Positions 14,783 through 22,498 of a stretch of DNA of 34,312 bases are shown piece by piece. This stretch comes from Streptosporangiaceae bacterium (GTDB taxonomy: Bacteria > Actinomycetota > Actinomycetes > Streptosporangiales > Streptosporangiaceae): contig JAOPYH010000041.1 of NCBI GenBank assembly GCA_025964715.1, positions 1 to 34,312 on the forward strand, in the 5' to 3' direction. Below the pieces are notes generated by a model, which was not told the origin of the DNA, did not search any database, and was given only the letters and a program-made list of their open reading frames with translations. Within the stretch, counting starts at the first letter, position 1; every line of letters starts with the position of its first letter. The position numbers and the translations under genes are program-made.

Positions 14783-15790
14783 TCAGTGCGTCCAGGGCTT
14801 TCCCTTGCGGCCGGCGGTGGCCAGGAAGACCGCCACGAGGATCAGCGCCCCCTTGAAGGCGCTCTGGAAGAACGTGGAGACGTTGAGCAGCACCAGCAGG
14901 TTGGTGATGACGCCGAAGATGATGGTGCCGACGATGGAGCCGAAGACCTTGCCGTACCCGCCGCTGAGGCTGGCCCCGCCGATGACGACCGCGGCGATGG
15001 CGTCGAGCTCGAAGTTCTGCCCGGCCGTGGGCGTCCCCGCACCGACCCGCGAGGTCAGCAGGAATCCCCCGAGGCCCACGAGGAGGCCGGCCAGGACGTA
15101 TACGGCCAGGAGGGTGCTCCGCACCGGGACACCCGAGCTGAACGCCGCCTGCGGGTTGCTCCCGACCGCGTAGACCCGGCGGCCGAAGACGCTGCGGCGC
15201 AGCAGAAGGGCGATCACCACGGCGGCACCGATCCAGAACAGGCCGAGTACGGGGAAGCCGGCGATGGTCGCGGAGCCGGGCACGGTGAAGGCGGCCGCCT
15301 TCGGGGTGATGGGCGCGCCCTCGGTGTAGGCGTACACGAGGCCGCGGGCCAGGGCCAGCATGCCGAGCGTGACGATGAAGGAGTCGATGCCGCGGAAGGC
15401 CACGAGGAAGCCGTTGAGCAACCCCAGGACCGCGCCCACGCCGAGGGCCACCAGCACCGCGACCCAGACCGACGAGCCGCCGAAGGCGCCGGCGCTCAGG
15501 ACCGCGGCGAGTCCCAGCACGGACCCGACACTGATGTCGATGCCCCCCGCGATGACGACCATCAGCTCCGCCAGGACGACGATCCCGATCACCGACAGCT
15601 GCAGGACGAGATTGGTCAGGTTGCCGGTCGTCAGGAAGGCGTCACTGGCCAGCGACGCGATGATCAGCAGGCCGATCAGGATGAAGAGGGGATACTGTCC
15701 CTTCAGCCACTCGACGGTCCTGCGCGATGCGGCGGAGGGCGCCGTCCCCGGCTTCCCGGTTTCCATGGTCTTGTCCGCGGACATGCTCAT
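14783..15790 (-). CDS. Sugar ABC transporter permease, RbsC-like
   Basis: The 335-aa product has about nine or ten membrane helices. It shows the RbsC/BPD_transp_2 signatures: VVLAELMVVIAGGIDISVGSVLGLAAV (split: AELMVVIAGG, IDISVGSVLGL), VALGVGAVLGLLNGFLVAF, DSFIVTLGMLALARGLVY, VYAVGSNPQAAFSSGVPV and AIAAVVIGGASLSGGYGKVF (the EAA-like loop contacting the ATPase). ATG 15790 overlaps the ATPase stop (ATGA), so the two subunits are coupled. A 74-bp gap separates it from the SBP gene. It moves the SBP ligand across the cytoplasmic membrane. Confidence 0.93.
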   Translation of the reverse strand: MSMSADKTMETGKPGTAPSAASRRTVEWLKGQYPLFILIGLLIIASLASDAFLTTGNLTNLVLQLSVIGIVVLAELMVVIAGGIDISVGSVLGLAAVLSAGAFGGSSVWVAVLVALGVGAVLGLLNGFLVAFRGIDSFIVTLGMLALARGLVYAYTEGAPITPKAAAFTVPGSATIAGFPVLGLFWIGAAVVIALLLRRSVFGRRVYAVGSNPQAAFSSGVPVRSTLLAVYVLAGLLVGLGGFLLTSRVGAGTPTAGQNFELDAIAAVVIGGASLSGGYGKVFGSIVGTIIFGVITNLLVLLNVSTFFQSAFKGALILVAVFLATAGRKGKPWTH

Positions 15791-17346
15791 CGCACCTCAC
15801 CGCCAAGGGCGGCCCTGATCAGGTCTTCGGTTGTGGACTCTGCGGCGTCGAACTCGCCGGTCGCGGCGCCGTCGCGCATCACGAGGACGCGGTGGGACAG
15901 CAGGAGGATCTCCTCCGCCTCGCTCGACACGACGACGACGCTCTTTCCCTGCCGTGCGAGGTCGTAGACGATCTCGTAGATGTTGGCCCGCGCACCGATG
16001 TCGATGCCCTTGGTCGGTTCGTCCAGGACCACGATGTCGGGGTCGGCCTCCAGCCACTTCGCGATGCAGACCTTCTGCTGGTTGCCCCCGCTGAGCGTGC
16101 TGGTCATCGTGTCCGCGCCGCCCTTGACCTGGAACTTCGTGATCAGGTCGCGGGTGCGGGTGCGCTCCCGGCGGCGGCTGATGATTCCGGCGCGGGCGAG
16201 CCGGGGCAGCGTGACGAGGCTGAGGTTCTCCTCGTTGGTGAAGTCGCGGACGAACCCCTCCTTGCGACGGTCCTCGGTCACATAGGCGAGACCGTGGCGC
16301 AGCGCGGCGCCGGGTGAGTTCAGCCGCACAGGTCGCCCACCGGCGGTGACGGCGCCCTCGCGCATGGGCTGCTGCCCGGTGATCGCCCGGGCCACGGACG
16401 AGCGTCCGCTGCCGACCAGGCCGTAGATGCCGAGGATCTCGCCGCGGCGGACGTCGAAGGAGATGCCGGAGGCCGAGCCGCTGGCGAGGTCGCGAACCCG
16501 CAGCAAGGGCTCCTCATCCGCCCGTTCCAGCTCGGGTGGGTGGCGGAGGGCCTTGACCGCGTTACCGATCATCAGTGTGGTGATCTCGTCCTCGTCGGTC
16601 GTCTTGGCGTCCAGGACGTCGACCAGGCTCCCGTTGCGGAACACCGCGATGCGATCGGCGAGGCTGAAGACCTCCTGCATGCGGTGGGACACGAACACCA
16701 CAGCCGTGCCGGCGCGCTTCTCCTCGGCGACCATGTCGCGGACGCTCTCGAAGTAGGCCTCGGTGGTCGACGCGGTCGTCTCGTCCAGGATGAGGATGCG
16801 GTGCTCGGTCACGACCGCGCGGCTCAGCGCGAGCATCTGCCGCTGGCCGGGCGCGAGGCCGCCGGCGGGCTGGTCCGGCGGCACCGAACCGAGGCCCACG
16901 TGCGCGAGCGCGTTCCGCGTCTCGCCGTCGGTCGTCGCGCGGCTCCGGGACCAGGGACGCACGTCCCTGCCGCCGCGCAGCTTGTGGAGCCACACGTTCT
17001 CGCCCACCGTGAAGTGGTCGATGACCAAAGGCTCCTGGTGCATGAGCAGGACCCCCGCGCGCTCGGCGTCGGCCGGGTCACGGATCGGGCGGCCATGGCC
17101 GGTGACCTGGATTTCTCCCGCGGAGGGCGCCTCCTGGCCGGCCAGGAGGCGGGCGAAGGTGGACTTGCCCGCGCCGTTGGCCCCGCAGATCGCCAGCACC
17201 TCGCCCGGGTAGCCCTCGAGGTCGACGCCGCGCAGTGCCTGGACGCCGGGGTAGGTCTTGGTCACGCCGCGCGCCACGAACGCGGGCTCGCGAGCGGCCG
17301 GGCCCGGCGCCGGTGCGTCCGCCGGAGACGGTGGGACGGTCCCCAT
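15787..17346 (-). CDS. Sugar ABC transporter ATPase, duplicated, RbsA-like
   Basis: The 519-aa product has two nucleotide-binding domains. Domain 1: YPGVQALRGVDLEGYPGE, Walker A GANGAGKST, an LSGGQ-position motif that reads GLAPGQRQM, Walker B ILILDETTAS. Domain 2: degenerate Walker A GLVGSGRSSVARAI, signature LSGGNQQK, Walker B IVVLDEPTKGIDIG. A degenerate second P-loop is normal for RbsA-type proteins. Start ATG 17346 is chosen because GAGGAGG lies five to six bases upstream; ATG 17364 and farther starts are less likely. It energises the RbsC-like permease and overlaps its start codon. It begins 61 bp after the SDR stop, presumably in one transcript. Confidence 0.92.
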   Translation of the reverse strand: MGTVPPSPADAPAPGPAAREPAFVARGVTKTYPGVQALRGVDLEGYPGEVLAICGANGAGKSTFARLLAGQEAPSAGEIQVTGHGRPIRDPADAERAGVLLMHQEPLVIDHFTVGENVWLHKLRGGRDVRPWSRSRATTDGETRNALAHVGLGSVPPDQPAGGLAPGQRQMLALSRAVVTEHRILILDETTASTTEAYFESVRDMVAEEKRAGTAVVFVSHRMQEVFSLADRIAVFRNGSLVDVLDAKTTDEDEITTLMIGNAVKALRHPPELERADEEPLLRVRDLASGSASGISFDVRRGEILGIYGLVGSGRSSVARAITGQQPMREGAVTAGGRPVRLNSPGAALRHGLAYVTEDRRKEGFVRDFTNEENLSLVTLPRLARAGIISRRRERTRTRDLITKFQVKGGADTMTSTLSGGNQQKVCIAKWLEADPDIVVLDEPTKGIDIGARANIYEIVYDLARQGKSVVVVSSEAEEILLLSHRVLVMRDGAATGEFDAAESTTEDLIRAALGGEVR

Positions 17347-17407
17347 GCCTGCCTCCTCTCTCATCGTTTCGGTACGTGTGCCGAGCTGTGCACCGCTGGC
17401 GAGGTCG

Positions 17408-18130
17408 TCACCGCAGCGAGTAGCCACCGTCGATGAGCAGCTCCGTGCCATTGCAGAAGCCCGCTTCGTCGCTGAGCAGGTAGCCGACCGAGGCGGCGAT
17501 CTCACTCGGCCGGGCGAAGCGGCCGAGGACGGTCCGCTCCTTCCACTCGTCGTGCTGGTGCCGCTTCAGCGCGTTCAGAGGCGTGTCGACGTAACCGGGC
17601 GACACCGCGTTCACACGCACGCCCCGGGGCCCCCACTCGACGGCGAGCGACTTCGTCAGCGCGGTGACCGCCGCCTTGGAGGCGTTGTAGGCGCACTGGC
17701 GCTGCGGCACGTTGACGATGTGGTTGCCGGACATGGAGGAGATGTTGACGATGCGGCCGTGGCCCTGGACGAGCATCTGCCGCCCGAACGCCTGGCAGGC
17801 CAGGAAGACGCCGCGCAGATTGACCGAGAGGACCTTGTCGAAGGTGTCGAGGTCCATGTCCTCGGCGGCGACGTCGTTCTCCGCGATCCCGGCGCCGGCC
17901 ACCAGGCCGTCGATCCGCTCGGTGTGCGCGGAGACCTGGCTCACCGCCGCGGCGACGCTCGCGGGGTCGGTCACGTCGGTGCGGACGAACGTGCCGACCT
18001 GGTCGTCGGCTTGCTTCAGGTCGAGCGCGTACACGACGGCACCCGCGTCGGCCAGCCAGGCGCACGTCGCGAGGCCGATTCCGCCCGCCGCGCCCGTGAT
18101 GGCGATGTGCGCTCCAGCCAGTCCGTGCAT
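17408..18130 (-). CDS. NAD(P)-dependent short-chain dehydrogenase
   Basis: The 240-aa product is a classical SDR: nucleotide motif TGAAGGIG (12-19), Asp at the end of beta-2 (ALDLKQ, suggesting NAD rather than NADP), AGAG and VNLRGV, then NISSMSG (129-135) with the catalytic Ser, Tyr148 and Lys152 in YNASK, and SPGYVDTPL. Such enzymes in Rbs-type loci usually oxidise a polyol or aldose. AAGGGGGAG lies directly upstream of ATG 18130. It is the first gene after operator 18171-18198 and leads the importer genes, so its likely role is the first oxidation of the imported compound. Confidence 0.9.
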   Translation of the reverse strand: MHGLAGAHIAITGAAGGIGLATCAWLADAGAVVYALDLKQADDQVGTFVRTDVTDPASVAAAVSQVSAHTERIDGLVAGAGIAENDVAAEDMDLDTFDKVLSVNLRGVFLACQAFGRQMLVQGHGRIVNISSMSGNHIVNVPQRQCAYNASKAAVTALTKSLAVEWGPRGVRVNAVSPGYVDTPLNALKRHQHDEWKERTVLGRFARPSEIAASVGYLLSDEAGFCNGTELLIDGGYSLR

Positions 18131-18170
18131 CGATCTCCCCCTTGTGTGAGGTGCTTCACGCGTAGCCCAT

Positions 18171-18198
18171 TTGACATCCTGTACGGACAGGATGTCAA
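18171..18198 (-). promoter_or_regulatory. GntR operator 2 with overlapping promoter, in front of SDR-importer genes
   Basis: TTGACATCCTGT (18171-18182), ACGG, ACAGGATGTCAA (18187-18198) is a perfect dyad with 12-bp arms, the strongest palindrome in the window. On the coding (minus) strand TTGACA (18198-18193) makes a consensus -35, so the CCTGT/ACAGG core falls in the spacer. The -10 is weak (TCAAAT at 18-bp spacing). Confidence 0.8.
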
Positions 18199-18244
18199 GA
18201 GTTTGTCCACTCTTAATTCAGACGTCGGGTTCCGCCTCCGGGGA

Positions 18245-18258
18245 GGTGCGGGCGCACC
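18245..18258 (-). terminator. Candidate terminator after the HAD gene
   Basis: GGTGC, loop GGGC, GCACC, directly after the stop of the gene ending at 18261; a CCTCC/GGAGG pairing lies beside it (18235-18246). Short, but well placed to end the kinase-HAD transcript. Confidence 0.4.
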
Positions 18259-18260
18259 GC

Positions 18261-18914
18261 TCAGAGCGGGGTCAGGACCAGGGTCCCGGCGTGACGGAGG
18301 TCGGGCACGGTTGACAGCACACCGGCCAGCGGCGGCCGGCCCACCGCGGCGACACCGAGGACAAGGCACCCGGCCGCGACGGCCGCGGCGGCCCCGGAGG
18401 GCGAGTCCTCGAAGACCAGTGCCGCGGACGGTGCTACGCCCAGGCGGTCTGCCGCCTCCAGGTAGATGTCCGGGGCCGGCTTGGGCTGTGCGACCTCGTC
18501 AGCCGACACGATGGCGCTGAGCGGCGCCGCCAGCCCGAGGGCGACGAGCACGCTGTCGAGGATCACGCGGGGGGTGTTGGAGGCCACCGCGACGGGCATG
18601 CGTTCGGCCAGCCCGTGGACGAGATCCACCGCACCTGGCAGCGGGCGGACCCCGTCGCTCACGATGGGCTCCGCGATGGCCAGGAACTCCTCGACGAGCT
18701 GGTCGAGGGGAGGCCGGTCCGCCATGAGCTCGGCGAACAGGCCCACCGACGCCGGGATGGACATCCCGTGCGTACGGTGCCTGAGCTCGACGCTCCAGGG
18801 GACCCCGTGGCGTTCACAGAGCAGGCGTTCGGCCAGACCCCAGGCGTCGTCGGTGTCGGCGAGGACACCGTCGCAGTCGAAGATGACCGCGTCGTACGGC
18901 GGGAGCGCGATCAC
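18261..18914 (-). CDS. HAD-superfamily phosphatase/phosphomutase
   Basis: The 217-aa product has HAD motif I DCDGVLADT with both catalytic aspartates, a helical cap (residues about 20-85, with HRTHGMSIPASVG), motif II VASNTPR, motif III Lys in QPKPAPDIY, and motif IV FEDSPSGAAAA. This is the phosphoglycolate phosphatase/beta-phosphoglucomutase subfamily. It would dephosphorylate or isomerise a sugar phosphate made in the pathway. GTG 18914-18912 overlaps the PTE-family stop (GTGA). It is the last gene of the six-gene coupled run that starts with the FGGY kinase. Confidence 0.87.
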   Translation of the reverse strand: MIALPPYDAVIFDCDGVLADTDDAWGLAERLLCERHGVPWSVELRHRTHGMSIPASVGLFAELMADRPPLDQLVEEFLAIAEPIVSDGVRPLPGAVDLVHGLAERMPVAVASNTPRVILDSVLVALGLAAPLSAIVSADEVAQPKPAPDIYLEAADRLGVAPSAALVFEDSPSGAAAAVAAGCLVLGVAAVGRPPLAGVLSTVPDLRHAGTLVLTPL

Positions 18915-19873
18915 CGGCCGCTCCACGCCAGCAGCCGCGCAGGGTTCTCCACGAGCACGGACCGGGCCAGGTCTGTCCCACCCTCGCGCTCCAGCCTGGG
19001 CACGAACCGCTGCGGCAGGTAGGCGAGTCCCGGCATGCCGCCGTACGTCACATAGCGGGTGCGCCGCGCGACGTCCCCGCCGAGCACGACCCGGGTGGCG
19101 CCGCCCAGGGTCGCCACGCGCAGCAGGCACTCGAGCAGGGCCGAGTCCGGCCCGTTCCGGGTCCGGGCCATGCCGTCATAGCCGAGGTAGGCGCCGGCGG
19201 CGGCCAGTTCGGCGTGCAGCCCAGGGTCGGGGTTGCGGTCGATATGGGCCAGCACGACCCGGTCTGCGGACACGCCGCCCGACCCCAGGATCTCCAGCAC
19301 CTCGAAGGCCGCGCTGCCGTGCTCGAGGTGCACCATGACCGGGGCGCCGGTCTGCCCGTGGGCGGCGGCGACCGCGTCGAGGACCTCGTGCTCGAACCGG
19401 CTGATCGACCAATAGCCGATCCCCGCCTTGATGATCCCGGCTCGGACCATCCCGCCATCGGGGGTACGGGCGGGAGCCGGCGCTCCGGGGCCGTCGCTCT
19501 CAGGGGCTCCGTCGACGAGGTCGCGGACGAACCGTTCGGCCAGCCCCTCCGGACCGAGGCCGGTCAGCCAGTGGCCGGGGGAGTAGTGCGCCTCCCGGTG
19601 CGCCCCCGTCGTCAGCACGATCGCCAGCCCGGTGCGGGCACTGATGCGGGCGGTCGCGGCGGGGTCGCGAGCGAGGCCGATCGGAGTGGCCTCCACCATC
19701 GCGTCGATCCCCGCCACGCGCAGCAGGCGTGCCTCGTCGCCGCTGCGGTCCTCGTCGTCCAGCTCGTCCCCGGGCAGCAGCGGCGTCACCTGGAACAGGT
19801 GCTCGTGATAGTCGGTCCGGCCCAGCGCCGTGGCGTCGATGTCGCCGAGCACCGTACGGATCTGGGCCCTCAC
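18911..19873 (-). CDS. Phosphotriesterase-family metal hydrolase (probable lactonase or phosphodiesterase)
   Basis: The 320-aa TIM-barrel amidohydrolase keeps the whole PTE metal set: His23 and His25 (DYHEHLF), bridging Lys149 (AGIIKAGIG), His182 (VMVHLEHG), His210 (VLAHIDRN) and Asp267 (LGGDVAR). Natural PTE-family substrates are mostly lactones and phosphorylated sugars rather than organophosphates, so in a sugar locus it most likely opens a sugar lactone or cleaves a phosphoester. GTG 19873-19871 overlaps the AroE-like stop and the gene's stop overlaps the HAD start, so it is translated as part of a coupled chain. Confidence 0.86.
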   Translation of the reverse strand: MRAQIRTVLGDIDATALGRTDYHEHLFQVTPLLPGDELDDEDRSGDEARLLRVAGIDAMVEATPIGLARDPAATARISARTGLAIVLTTGAHREAHYSPGHWLTGLGPEGLAERFVRDLVDGAPESDGPGAPAPARTPDGGMVRAGIIKAGIGYWSISRFEHEVLDAVAAAHGQTGAPVMVHLEHGSAAFEVLEILGSGGVSADRVVLAHIDRNPDPGLHAELAAAGAYLGYDGMARTRNGPDSALLECLLRVATLGGATRVVLGGDVARRTRYVTYGGMPGLAYLPQRFVPRLEREGGTDLARSVLVENPARLLAWSGR

Positions 19874-20832
19874 CGCAGCTCCTGCGCGACGGCGGCGAGG
19901 CGCTCCACGGCCGGGCCGTCGAGCGGGATGTGGAAGACCTCGGCGATGACCTGGGTCCAGCCATGGATGAAATAGCGCCAGCCGTCGATGACGGTGAGAC
20001 CGCGTGCGTCGCGCTGGGCGCGTGCCTGGCGCAGGAAGTCGAGCTCGCCGCGGTAGTTGAGCTCCCAGACAAATCCGCCCTCGGGCAACGCGGCCTCGTC
20101 GGTCAGTGGTGACCCGGGGCGGTCCTTCCCCAGCCCGGTCGCGTTGACGATGAGGCTGCCCGGTACGGAGTCGGCGAGGAGCCGGTCGCCGTCGGTGGCG
20201 GACCCGACCCGCACATAGCGGAAGAGGTCAGGGTCCAGGCCACCGCCCACGTGGACCTCACGCAGGTGCCCGAGCCGCTCGGCCGAGGTGTCGGTGCACA
20301 CGATGCGGGACGGGCGGTCGGCCCGCCCGGCGAGATACCACGTGAGGGCGGTCCCCGCACCGCCTGCGCCCAGGCACACCACCTCGGCCCCGGTGGCGGC
20401 GAAATGACCCGCCGGCAGGAACTCCTCCAGTGCCAGCCCGGCCGTGACCGGGTCCTTGGCGTGGCCGATCAGGCGGCCGTCCTCCTTGGAGATCGAGGAG
20501 ATCTCGCCACAGAGCCGGGCGAACTCATCAAGCTCGGCGAAGAGGTCGCCCGCGGCCTGGAAGACCCGGATCTTGTGGGTGGTGACCAGTGCGCCGAGAT
20601 GGCCGGGGTCGTCCCGGATGGCCGTGACCAGCGACCGGTAGTCGTCGTCGCTCGCGTCCAGCGGCAGGTCGTGCCCGGACAGCCTGCGGGTGGGCAGCCC
20701 GAGCACCTCCGCCCACCGGGGGAACACCTTCATGATCGACGACCCGGCGGTACGCACGCCGACGAAGCCCATCTTCAGGTCCGTCTCGCGGCCCGCGGGC
20801 GTGTCGCACTCGATGCCGGTGGCTCCGCTCAC
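19870..20832 (-). CDS. Shikimate dehydrogenase (AroE)-like oxidoreductase
   Basis: The 320-aa product has an AroE-like catalytic N-domain with Lys87 in LVTTHKIRV (compare VTxPHK) and Asp127 in GHAKDPVTAG (compare GxNTDxxG), the known catalytic dyad of shikimate/quinate dehydrogenases. The NAD(P) domain has VVCLGAGGAGTAL (151-163), and there is a shikimate-like ending region (IDGWRYFIHGWTQVIAEVF). It is longer than the usual 270-280 aa. GTG 20832-20830 overlaps the aldolase stop. In a sugar-catabolic operon this is probably not biosynthetic AroE but an oxidoreductase for a cyclic or polyhydroxy compound; the true substrate is unknown. Confidence 0.75.
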   Translation of the reverse strand: MSGATGIECDTPAGRETDLKMGFVGVRTAGSSIMKVFPRWAEVLGLPTRRLSGHDLPLDASDDDYRSLVTAIRDDPGHLGALVTTHKIRVFQAAGDLFAELDEFARLCGEISSISKEDGRLIGHAKDPVTAGLALEEFLPAGHFAATGAEVVCLGAGGAGTALTWYLAGRADRPSRIVCTDTSAERLGHLREVHVGGGLDPDLFRYVRVGSATDGDRLLADSVPGSLIVNATGLGKDRPGSPLTDEAALPEGGFVWELNYRGELDFLRQARAQRDARGLTVIDGWRYFIHGWTQVIAEVFHIPLDGPAVERLAAVAQELR

Positions 20833-21476
20833 GCCTGCCGCCACTGCCGGACCGCGTCGGCGAACCGGCGCGCCGTGTCCTCGATCTCGCTGTAACGGCC
20901 GGCCGCCAGGTCGGCTCCGGAGCACAGCTCTCCGCCGGCGCCCACGGCGACCGCGCCCGCGCTCAGCCACGTCCCGATGTTGGACTCGTTGACACCGCCG
21001 GTCGGCACGAAGGGGATGTTCGGGAACGGTCCACGCAGGGACTTCAGGTAGCCCGGGCCGCCGAGCGACGCCGGGAAGATCTTCACCGCGTGCGCTCCCA
21101 GCTCGGACACCCGGATCACCTCGCTAGGGGTCAGCGCACCCATCAGGGTGGTGACTCCGGTGGCCAGCAGGGCTCGAGCCAGTTCCTCGGTGGTGCCCGG
21201 GCTGACGAGGAACCGCGCCCCGGCCTCGACCGCCTCGGTCGCCTGCGCGGGGGTCGTCACGGTGCCGGCGCCGAGGACCACCCGGTCGCCGTAACGCCGG
21301 TCGATCTCGGCGATCACCGAGGGGGCGTCCGGTGTGCTGTAGGTGATCTCGATGCCGGTGACCCCGCCGGCCACGAGCGCGTCGACGCCGCGCAGCGCGC
21401 TGTCGGGGTCGGGAGCACGCAGGACCGCGACGACCGCGGCTTCCGTGAGTGCTTTGAGATCGGGGGTCTGGCTCAC
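20829..21476 (-). CDS. 2-keto-3-deoxy-(phospho)aldonate aldolase, KDPG/DgoA type
   Basis: The 215-aa product is a class I aldolase of the KDPG/KHG family: Arg20 (VVAVLRA), Glu43 (GIEITYSTP), LGAGTV, RFLVSPG, Schiff-base Lys132 (AVKIFPASLGGPGYLK) and PTGGV. The stretch after Glu43 (YSTP) is closer to KDPGal aldolase (LNSP) than to Eda (LRT). The phosphate-loop position reads GAGGEL, where phosphate-binding members usually have a serine, so the substrate may be non-phosphorylated or bound differently. The product would be pyruvate plus an aldehyde. GTG 21476-21474 overlaps the hydroxyacid dehydrogenase stop. Confidence 0.86.
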   Translation of the reverse strand: MSQTPDLKALTEAAVVAVLRAPDPDSALRGVDALVAGGVTGIEITYSTPDAPSVIAEIDRRYGDRVVLGAGTVTTPAQATEAVEAGARFLVSPGTTEELARALLATGVTTLMGALTPSEVIRVSELGAHAVKIFPASLGGPGYLKSLRGPFPNIPFVPTGGVNESNIGTWLSAGAVAVGAGGELCSGADLAAGRYSEIEDTARRFADAVRQWRQA

Positions 21477-22498
21477 TGTTCCTCCTGAGGGCGGACGGGG
21501 TGTGCGGGATTGGTGCCGGAGAGCACCGCGATCACGTCGGCCGTCGCGGCCGAGCCCATCCTGTCTACCGCCTCGACCGTCTGCGCCCCGATGTGGGGTG
21601 TGATCACGACCATGGGAGCGAGGTCCTCGGCGAGCAGGGGGCTGGTGCCGACGGTCGCCTCGGCGGCTAGCGTGTCCGCGGCATAGCCGCCGAGCCGTCC
21701 GGCCCGGAGTGCGGCGGCGACGGCCGCCTCGTCCACCAGGTCGGCGCGCGCCGTGTTCACGACGACCAGCCCTGAACGGGCCCGGTCCAGAAAGGCCGCC
21801 TCCACCACGCAGTGGCCGCCGGGCGCGTGCAGGGACACCGCGTCACAGCGTTCGGCGAGCTCCTCGAGCGAGACCGGGCGCACTCCCAGGGCCTTGGCTC
21901 CGGTCTCGTTGATGTACGGGTCGTGGGCGATGACCTCGGTGCCGAATCCGGTCAGCCGGCGCGCCACTCCCTGGCCGATGCGGCCGAAGCCGACGACGCC
22001 CACGGTCAGCGAACCGAGTTCGCGACCGCGCCGTACACCCCAGTCGCCCGACCGGACACCGCGGTCCCCCGGGACGGTGCCGCGGAGCGCCGCGAGCATC
22101 AGCCCGAGGGAATGGTCGGCCACCGCGTCGCTGTTGGCGCCCGGGGTGTTCGTCACGGTCACGCCGCGGGCGGCGGCCGCCCGCAGGTCCACCGCGTCGA
22201 CGCCGACGCCATAGCGCGCGACCACGCGCAGGTTTGGCGCCTGCGCCAGGTGGTCGTCGGTGACCGGTCCGGTGCCGGCGATCCACGCCACCGCGGTGGC
22301 GAGGGCGGCCTGGAGCGCCCCGAGGTCGTGCGACGCGGGTCCGCGGACGACTTCGAGGCCGGCCGTGGCCAGCCGGGCGACCAGATCCTGCGCCCCGGAG
22401 GAGAAGGAACGGGAGGTCACCAGGACCGTGCCCCACATCGGGGACTCCGTCATCGCGGCTGCCGCCACCTGTACGGCCGCTGGTGTCGTCTCCGTCAC
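21473..22498 (-). CDS. D-isomer-specific 2-hydroxyacid dehydrogenase, SerA-like
   Basis: The 341-aa product has the family layout: N-terminal substrate domain with RVVARYGVGVDAVDL (91-105), Rossmann motif VGFGRIGQGVARRL (about 169-182), AHDPYI, catalytic Arg251 (VNTARADLVDE), Glu280 region (DTLAAEA) and His302 (TPHIGAQT). It reduces a 2-keto acid or oxidises a D-2-hydroxyacid with NAD(P). GTG 22498-22496 overlaps the kinase stop; ATG at residue 16 is a possible alternative. In this operon it probably interconverts a keto and hydroxy acid intermediate; phosphoglycerate as substrate is unlikely because no serine genes are near. Confidence 0.86.
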   Translation of the reverse strand: MTETTPAAVQVAAAAMTESPMWGTVLVTSRSFSSGAQDLVARLATAGLEVVRGPASHDLGALQAALATAVAWIAGTGPVTDDHLAQAPNLRVVARYGVGVDAVDLRAAAARGVTVTNTPGANSDAVADHSLGLMLAALRGTVPGDRGVRSGDWGVRRGRELGSLTVGVVGFGRIGQGVARRLTGFGTEVIAHDPYINETGAKALGVRPVSLEELAERCDAVSLHAPGGHCVVEAAFLDRARSGLVVVNTARADLVDEAAVAAALRAGRLGGYAADTLAAEATVGTSPLLAEDLAPMVVITPHIGAQTVEAVDRMGSAATADVIAVLSGTNPAHPVRPQEEQ

